Shown piece by piece: positions 59,490 to 64,000 of a stretch of 64,000 nt of DNA. Within the stretch, counting starts at the first letter, position 1, and each line of letters opens with the position of its first letter. The stretch is from contig NZ_CP073637.1 of assembly GCF_029962485.1 (NCBI RefSeq), positions 124,001 to 188,000 of the forward strand, given 5' to 3'. Under the pieces are notes generated by a model, which was not told the DNA's origin, did not search any database, and worked only from the letters and a program-made list of their open reading frames with translations. This DNA is from Burkholderia cepacia (GTDB lineage Bacteria > Pseudomonadota > Gammaproteobacteria > Burkholderiales > Burkholderiaceae). Position numbers and translations under genes: made by a program.

Positions 59490-60725
59490 ATGAATGCGTT
59501 CCTGCGACCTTTTCTCGTCCGCCTGCATCGCTGGTTCGGGCTCGCCATCGCGCTGTTCCTGTTCGTCGCGGGGCTCACCGGCGCGCTGATTGCGTGGGAC
59601 CACGAGCTCGACGCCGCGCTGAATCCGGATTTCTACGTCGCGCACAGCGGCGCGGCGCCGCTTCCGCCGCTCGAGCTGGCCGCGCGCATCGAGGCTGCCG
59701 ACCCGCGCGTGCAGGTGACCTACCTGCCGCTCGCCGTCGAGCCGGGGCACACGCTGCAGGCGGGCGTGATACCGCGCACCGATCCGGCGACCGGCCAGCC
59801 GCACGCGATCGACTTCAGCCAGATCGCCGTCGATCCCGCGACCGGCGCGGTGCAGGGCCGCCGCGAATGGGGCGAGCTGTCGCTCGCGCGGCTCGACCTG
59901 ATGCCGTTCATCTACCGGCTGCATTACTCGCTGTTCCTGCCCGAGTACCGCGGGATCAACTTCGGGTTCTGGGTGATGGGCGTCGTCGGCATCGTGTGGG
60001 CGATCGACTGCCTGATCGCGCTCGTACTTGCGTTCCCGAACCTGAAAAGCTGGCGCAAGTCGTTTGCGTTCCGCGTGCGGCGCGGCGGCTATCCGCTCGT
60101 GTTCGACCTGCACCGCTCGGGTGCCGTATGGGTGTGGGGGCTGCTGCTGGTCGTTGCGGTCACATCGATCTCGATGAACCTCGCCGTGCCCCTTGTGCGC
60201 CCGCTGGTGTCGCTGGTATCGCCGCTGGCGGAGACGCCTTATACGAATCCCGGGCACTTCCCGCCGGCTCCGCCGGGCAGCACCGTGCTGCCGCGCGAGC
60301 GGATCGTCGAGATCGCGCGCGCGGCCGGGCGCGACGCGGGGATTACTGCGCCGCCCGGTGCGCTGCTGTTCGCGCCGGCGATGAACGTCTATGCGGTCGG
60401 ATTCTTCACGCCCGGCAACGACCACGGGGACGTCGGGCTCGGCAATGCGTGGTTGTACTGGGATGCGGTGACCGGCAAGCCGGTCGCGGCCCAGGTGCCG
60501 GGCCGCGGCTCGGCCGGCGACCTGTTCATGCAGATGCAGTTTCCGCTGCACTCGGGGCGGATCGCCGGCGTCGCGGGCCGCATCGCGGTCAGCGCGCTCG
60601 GCATCGTCATCGCGATGCTGAGCGTGACGGGTGTCTGCATCTGGGTGAAGAAGCGCAGCGCACGTGTGCGGGCGGCGCGGAGCGCGCGGCCGGTCGTGCC
60701 GGCGTCGTCACGCGCCGCGCGGTAA
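59490..60725 (+). CDS. PepSY-associated membrane protein (iron-uptake type)
   Basis: 411-aa inner-membrane protein with four clear TM segments: RLHRWFGLAIALFLFVAGLTGALIAW, FWVMGVVGIVWAIDCLIALVLAF, GAVWVWGLLLVVAVTSISMNLAV and IAVSALGIVIAMLSVTGVCIWVKK, with periplasmic PepSY-like loops. The pattern (LHRW.. at the first helix, then HYSLF) is that of PepSY-TM proteins found beside TonB receptors and implicated in reduction of ferric siderophores. The ATG at 59490 (MNAFLRPF) is chosen over a longer upstream frame. Divergent from the receptor gene with a Fur-type site between them. Confidence 0.85.
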   Translation: MNAFLRPFLVRLHRWFGLAIALFLFVAGLTGALIAWDHELDAALNPDFYVAHSGAAPLPPLELAARIEAADPRVQVTYLPLAVEPGHTLQAGVIPRTDPATGQPHAIDFSQIAVDPATGAVQGRREWGELSLARLDLMPFIYRLHYSLFLPEYRGINFGFWVMGVVGIVWAIDCLIALVLAFPNLKSWRKSFAFRVRRGGYPLVFDLHRSGAVWVWGLLLVVAVTSISMNLAVPLVRPLVSLVSPLAETPYTNPGHFPPAPPGSTVLPRERIVEIARAAGRDAGITAPPGALLFAPAMNVYAVGFFTPGNDHGDVGLGNAWLYWDAVTGKPVAAQVPGRGSAGDLFMQMQFPLHSGRIAGVAGRIAVSALGIVIAMLSVTGVCIWVKKRSARVRAARSARPVVPASSRAAR

Positions 60726-60839
60726 GTGACGCGCGGTAAGTGACACGCGATGAGTGACGGGTGGCGCCGGTGCCACCGTCGCCGCGGGCGGCGGTGAAGG
60801 ACGGGCGCCCGACTTGCGCCGGCGCCTTCGCCTGCGCCG

Positions 60840-61442
60840 TCAGCCCGCCTTGCGCTTCCGGGCCGGCTGTTTGCCGCCGAGCGCCGCGCACTGCGCGTGG
60901 CACGGGCAGCCGACTTCGTGATCGTTGACCATGCCGGTTGCCTGCATCAGCGCGTAGCAGATCGTCGAGCCGACGAACTTGCAGCCGTATGCCTTCAGCG
61001 CCTTGCTGAGCGCGTCGGACTGCTCGGTCGACGCGGGCGCGTCGCGATACGACTGCCATGCATTCTGGATTGGCGTATCGCCGACGAACGACCACAGGAA
61101 CGCGGCGAGCGACCCGTGTTCCTCGCGGATGCGCTGCACGGCGCGTGCATTGGTCACCGCCGACTCGACCTTCGCGCGGTTGCGCACGATGGCGGGATTC
61201 TCCAGCAGCTTCTCGACGCGCTTCGGCGTGAAACGCGCGACGGCGTCGACGTCGAACTCTGCGAACGCCTCGCGATAGCCCGCGCGCTTGTTCAGGATCG
61301 TCGACCACGACAGCCCGGCCTGCGCGCCTTCCAGGATCAGCATTTCGAACAGGTGGCGATCGTCGTGCGACGGCACACCCCACTCGGTATCGTGATAGTG
61401 AGCGTCCGCTTCCGTCTTCACCCAGTTACACCGCTGCGACAT
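60840..61442 (-). CDS. tag: DNA-3-methyladenine glycosylase I
   Basis: 200-aa base-excision enzyme that removes 3-methyladenine. Zinc ligands C5, H17, H175 and C179 and the catalytic E38 (LILEGAQAGLSW) are all present and at the same positions as in E. coli Tag. C-terminus HEVGCPCHAQC then a Lys/Arg-rich tail. It starts at 61442 (MSQRCNWVK). Adjacent genes have no repair role; the AidB-like gene at 6.5-8.1 kb is far away. Confidence 0.96.
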   Translation of the reverse strand: MSQRCNWVKTEADAHYHDTEWGVPSHDDRHLFEMLILEGAQAGLSWSTILNKRAGYREAFAEFDVDAVARFTPKRVEKLLENPAIVRNRAKVESAVTNARAVQRIREEHGSLAAFLWSFVGDTPIQNAWQSYRDAPASTEQSDALSKALKAYGCKFVGSTICYALMQATGMVNDHEVGCPCHAQCAALGGKQPARKRKAG

Positions 61443-61585
61443 CGTCTGCCCCGTGTTCAGTGTCGATTTGAACGTGCCAGCATAGCGGAAGCCCTTTTCA
61501 CGGGATAGCCGGCCGAAAGGCAGATGGGCGTGCGGCGCCGATCCGGTTAAGCTTGGCGCCTGTTCGAATCAGCGGGATTGAAGGC

Positions 61586-62467
61586 ATGGCGGCATTACTT
61601 TTTGCGATCGGCATCGACGGCGGCGGCACGGGCACGCGCGCGGTACTGGCCGACCGGCACGGGCGCGAACTCGCGCAGGGGCGCGGCGGCCCGTCGGGGC
61701 TCGGGCTCGGCATCGAGCGCGCATGGGCATCGATCGGCGCGGCATGCGCGGACGCATTCACGCAGGCCGGCTTCGCGTTCGACTGGTCGCAGTGCGCGCT
61801 CGGCTGCGGGCTCGCGGGCGTCAACAATGCGGCGTGGCTCGCCGCGTTCCGCGCGCAGGCCCCGCTCGGCGCGCTCGCGATCGAGAGCGATGCGTATACG
61901 ACGGTCGTCGGCGCGCACGGCGGCGCGCCAGGGCTGATCGTCGCGCTCGGCACCGGCAGCATCGCGGCGGCGCTCGACGCGGCCGGCGCGTGCCGGATCG
62001 CCGGCGGTTTCGGCTTTCCGTCCGGCGACGAGGCGAGCGGCGCGTGGCTCGGCGTGCGTGCGCTCGCGTACGCGCAACAGGCGCTCGACGGCCGCGTGCC
62101 GCGCGATGCGTTCGCCGATGCGCTGCTCGCGGAAACGGGCGCGCAGGATCGAGACGCGCTCGTCCAGTGGTCGTGCGATGCGAACCAGACGATCTACGCG
62201 CGCCTCGCGCCGATCGTGTTCGCGCACCGCACGCATCCGGTCGCGGGCGCGCTGATCGCGCAGGCCGGCGACGAGATCGGCAAGATGATCGATGTGCTCG
62301 ATCCGCAGCAGGCGCTGCCGGTCGCGCTGTGCGGCGGGCTGGCGGACGCGCTCGCACCGGCCGTGCCGGCGCGTCACGCCGCACGGCTGCGCGCGCCGCT
62401 CGACGATTCCGCGCATGGCGCGCTGCGGCTCGCGCTGCAGGCGCTGCGGGCGGCAGAAGGCGGTTGA
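61586..62467 (+). CDS. BadF/BadG/BcrA/BcrD-type kinase (N-acetylglucosamine kinase-like)
   Basis: 293-aa ATPase of the actin-like ATPase superfamily: FAIGIDGGGTGTRAVLAD (phosphate 1), GCGLAGVNNAAW, GAPGLIVALGTGSIAAA, and the glycine-rich GGFGFPSGDEASGAWLG and ALCGGLADAL. Such proteins include N-acetylglucosamine or glucosamine kinases. The ATG at 61586 is after AAGG with a short spacing; an earlier frame start at 61553 lacks a ribosome site. It may recycle cell-wall or environmental amino sugars; no transporter is adjacent. Confidence 0.78.
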   Translation: MAALLFAIGIDGGGTGTRAVLADRHGRELAQGRGGPSGLGLGIERAWASIGAACADAFTQAGFAFDWSQCALGCGLAGVNNAAWLAAFRAQAPLGALAIESDAYTTVVGAHGGAPGLIVALGTGSIAAALDAAGACRIAGGFGFPSGDEASGAWLGVRALAYAQQALDGRVPRDAFADALLAETGAQDRDALVQWSCDANQTIYARLAPIVFAHRTHPVAGALIAQAGDEIGKMIDVLDPQQALPVALCGGLADALAPAVPARHAARLRAPLDDSAHGALRLALQALRAAEGG

Positions 62468-62603
62468 AGCCAGGCAAGGCGGGGTGGAGGGTGCGTTGAC
62501 GCCGCACCGAAGGCGGCGCTTGAACGGGAACCGTCCGGCGCGCCGCCGGCCACGACGTTAAAATGGCGGTTCCGCAGAGCCCTAAGCGCCATTCTCCCGT
62601 CCC

Positions 62604-63428
62604 ATGTACAAAGTCATCGCCACCGATCTCGACGGTACCCTGCTGAACAGCGACCACCAGCTCGACCCGTACACGATCGACACCGTCCGGCGGCTCGACC
62701 GCGACGGCCTGCAGTTCGTGATCGCGACGGGGCGCCACTATGCGGACGTCGCCGGCATCCGCGACGTGCTCGGCATCCGGCCGTACCTGATCACGTCGAA
62801 CGGCGCGCGTGTGCATGCGCCGGACGATACGAGGATCCACGCGCAGGACATCGATCCCGCGATCGTCCGTGGCCTCGTGCAGCCGGACGTCACCGGCGCG
62901 CATGGCCGTGTGATCGTCAACCTGTTCACCAACGACGGCTGGCTGATCGACCGCGATGCGCCGCACCTGCTCGACTTCCACCAGGATTCGGGCTTCCGGT
63001 ACGACGTGATCGACATGGCCGCGCACGACGGCGCCGGCATCGCGAAGGTGCTGTATATCGGCGAGCCGGCCGATCTGGCGATCGTCGCCGAGCAGATGCG
63101 CGTGCGCTTCGGCGATGCGCTGTACGTCACGTACTCGCTGCCCGATTGCCTGGAAGTGATGACCGCGAACGTGTCGAAGGGCCGTGCGCTGCGCACGGTG
63201 CTCGCGCGGCTCGGCGTCGATACCGGCCACTGCATCGCGTTCGGCGACAACATGAACGACATCGACCTGCTCGAAACCGCCGGTCACGCGTTCATGATGA
63301 ACAACGCGAACCCCGACCTGGTCGCGCGGCTGCCGCACATCCCGCGGATCGGCAACAACTTCGATGCGGGTGTCGCCCGTCACCTGCGCACGCTGTTCTC
63401 GCTCGAGGGCAACGTCGCCGCGTCCTGA
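62604..63428 (+). CDS. HAD-superfamily hydrolase, Cof type (subclass IIB)
   Basis: 274-aa phosphatase. HAD motif 1 ATDLDGTLLNSDH, motif 2 FVIATGRHY, motif 3 lysine SKGRALRTVL, motif 4 AFGDNMNDIDLLETAG; the IIB cap lies between residues 80 and 190. Likely acts on phosphosugars or pyridoxal/flavin phosphates, as for related Cof-like enzymes. It follows the sugar kinase gene on the same strand after 136 bp. Confidence 0.9.
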   Translation: MYKVIATDLDGTLLNSDHQLDPYTIDTVRRLDRDGLQFVIATGRHYADVAGIRDVLGIRPYLITSNGARVHAPDDTRIHAQDIDPAIVRGLVQPDVTGAHGRVIVNLFTNDGWLIDRDAPHLLDFHQDSGFRYDVIDMAAHDGAGIAKVLYIGEPADLAIVAEQMRVRFGDALYVTYSLPDCLEVMTANVSKGRALRTVLARLGVDTGHCIAFGDNMNDIDLLETAGHAFMMNNANPDLVARLPHIPRIGNNFDAGVARHLRTLFSLEGNVAAS

Positions 63429-63464
63429 GCGCCCGTTCCCGGGCGCGTTTCCCGAGCGGCAATG

Positions 63465-63489
63465 AAAAACGGGCGCCAATGGCGCCCGT
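63465..63489 (-). terminator. Terminator of aqpZ
   Basis: Minus strand hairpin ACGGGCGCC-ATT-GGCGCCCGT followed by TTTTT (A-run 63465-63469), 72 bp after the aqpZ stop. Confidence 0.85.
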
Positions 63490-63560
63490 CGAAACTACCT
63501 GCCTCGATGTTCTTGGACAGCGTGAGGCTCGCTGCTCTGCTCGCTTGACCCCGTAGTGTT

Positions 63561-64000
63561 TTATTCGCTTGTGCGAGCCGATGCCGGCAGCCGGTCGACG
63601 GCGTCGTCACGCCCGGCGACCAGCGGGTAAATGATCCCTGCGAGTACCGCGCCGATCAACGGCGCAACCCAGAACAGCCAGAGCTGGCCGATCGCGTCGC
63701 CACCGACGAACAGCGCCGGGCCGGTCGAGCGCGCCGGGTTCACCGACGTGTTGGTGACCGGGATCGAGATCAGGTGAATCAGCGTCAGGCACAGGCCGAT
63801 CGCGATCGGCGCAAAGCCGGCCGGCACACCGCGCTTGTCGGTCGCGCCGAGGATCACGAACAGGAAGAAGCCCGTCATCACGACTTCGCAGATGAACGAT
63901 GCGGTCAGCGAGTAGTGGCCGGGCGAGCGATCGCCGAAGCCGTTCGTCGCAAAGCCGCTGCCGACGACGTCGAAGCCCGGCTTGCCGGTTGCGATCAGGT
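63561..64000 (-). CDS. aqpZ: Aquaporin Z, 3' part (5' end outside window)
   Basis: At least 145 codons of a membrane water channel; the frame is open to the window end. Visible: [83 protein letters not shown] (the second NPA motif with the filter arginine) and the last transmembrane helix [22 protein letters not shown]. AqpZ proteins are about 230-250 aa, so roughly 90 residues, including the first NPA box, are missing. Confidence 0.92.
   Translation of the reverse strand, partial: LIATGKPGFDVVGSGFATNGFGDRSPGHYSLTASFICEVVMTGFFLFVILGATDKRGVPAGFAPIAIGLCLTLIHLISIPVTNTSVNPARSTGPALFVGGDAIGQLWLFWVAPLIGAVLAGIIYPLVAGRDDAVDRLPASARTSE

Overview
The window is a high-GC (roughly two thirds G+C by eye) stretch of a beta-proteobacterial chromosome. 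Gene content and protein sequences point strongly to Burkholderia, most likely the cepacia complex and chromosome 1: a PutA bifunctional enzyme, a gcvTHP-sdaA region behind a glycine riboswitch, an rpsU-fliC-fliD-fliT neighbourhood, and many LysR/TetR/AraC regulators. Both ends cut a gene: putA lacks its 5' end on the left and aquaporin Z lacks its 5' end on the right.

Layout. 1-4.9 kb: proline oxidation (putA) and a branched-chain-amino-acid-type binding protein. 4.9-8.9 kb: acyl-CoA ligase and AidB-like acyl-CoA dehydrogenase, divergent from a TetR regulator. 9.1-12.6 kb: aminotransferase, amino-acid binding protein and FAD-linked hydroxyacid oxidase on one strand. 12.6-16.8 kb: PadR regulator, CadR and a cadmium/zinc/lead P-type ATPase with a His-Asp repeat tail, plus a zinc-ribbon protein. 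16.9-17.7 kb: a frameshifted AraC/GyrI-type regulator. 18-30.5 kb: mechanosensitive channel, then ethanolamine catabolism without microcompartment genes (eat, eutB, eutC, an acetaldehyde-type aldehyde dehydrogenase and eutR), interrupted by a LysR/MFS pair and two flavin-fold (PPOX) genes. Good sigma-54 promoter matches lie before both the aldehyde dehydrogenase and eutR. 30.5-34.4 kb: a translationally coupled ThDP enzyme and family-9-like glycosyltransferase, and a vapBC toxin-antitoxin pair. 34.4-42.1 kb: sdaA, an alginate-lyase-like gene and gcvP-gcvH-gcvT behind a sigma-70 promoter and tandem glycine riboswitch. 42.2-48.1 kb: lipoprotein, Gfo/Idh/MocA oxidoreductase, SGNH hydrolase, Rep helicase, dihaem cytochrome c.

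48.4-50.3 kb: tRNA-Arg(CCG) and, about 1.84 kb downstream, an exact 46-bp copy of its 3' end. The two copies bracket one acyltransferase-3 gene and no visible integrase, which is the signature of a small or decayed tRNA-targeted island. 50.5-56.4 kb: an HTH protein, a membrane protein with a Ser/Cys tail, and fliT-fliD-fliC with a clear sigma-28 promoter and an internally duplicated flagellin. 56.7-64 kb: rpsU, a Fur-type divergent pair (TonB receptor and PepSY protein), tag, a BadF/BcrA-type sugar kinase, a HAD phosphatase and aqpZ.

Linked functions: EutBC converts ethanolamine to acetaldehyde and ammonia, the aldehyde dehydrogenase oxidises the acetaldehyde, and EutR is the expected sensor. 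The glycine cleavage proteins and SdaA connect glycine and serine to one-carbon units and pyruvate. All identifications come from reading the sequence and recalling families; no database search was run.
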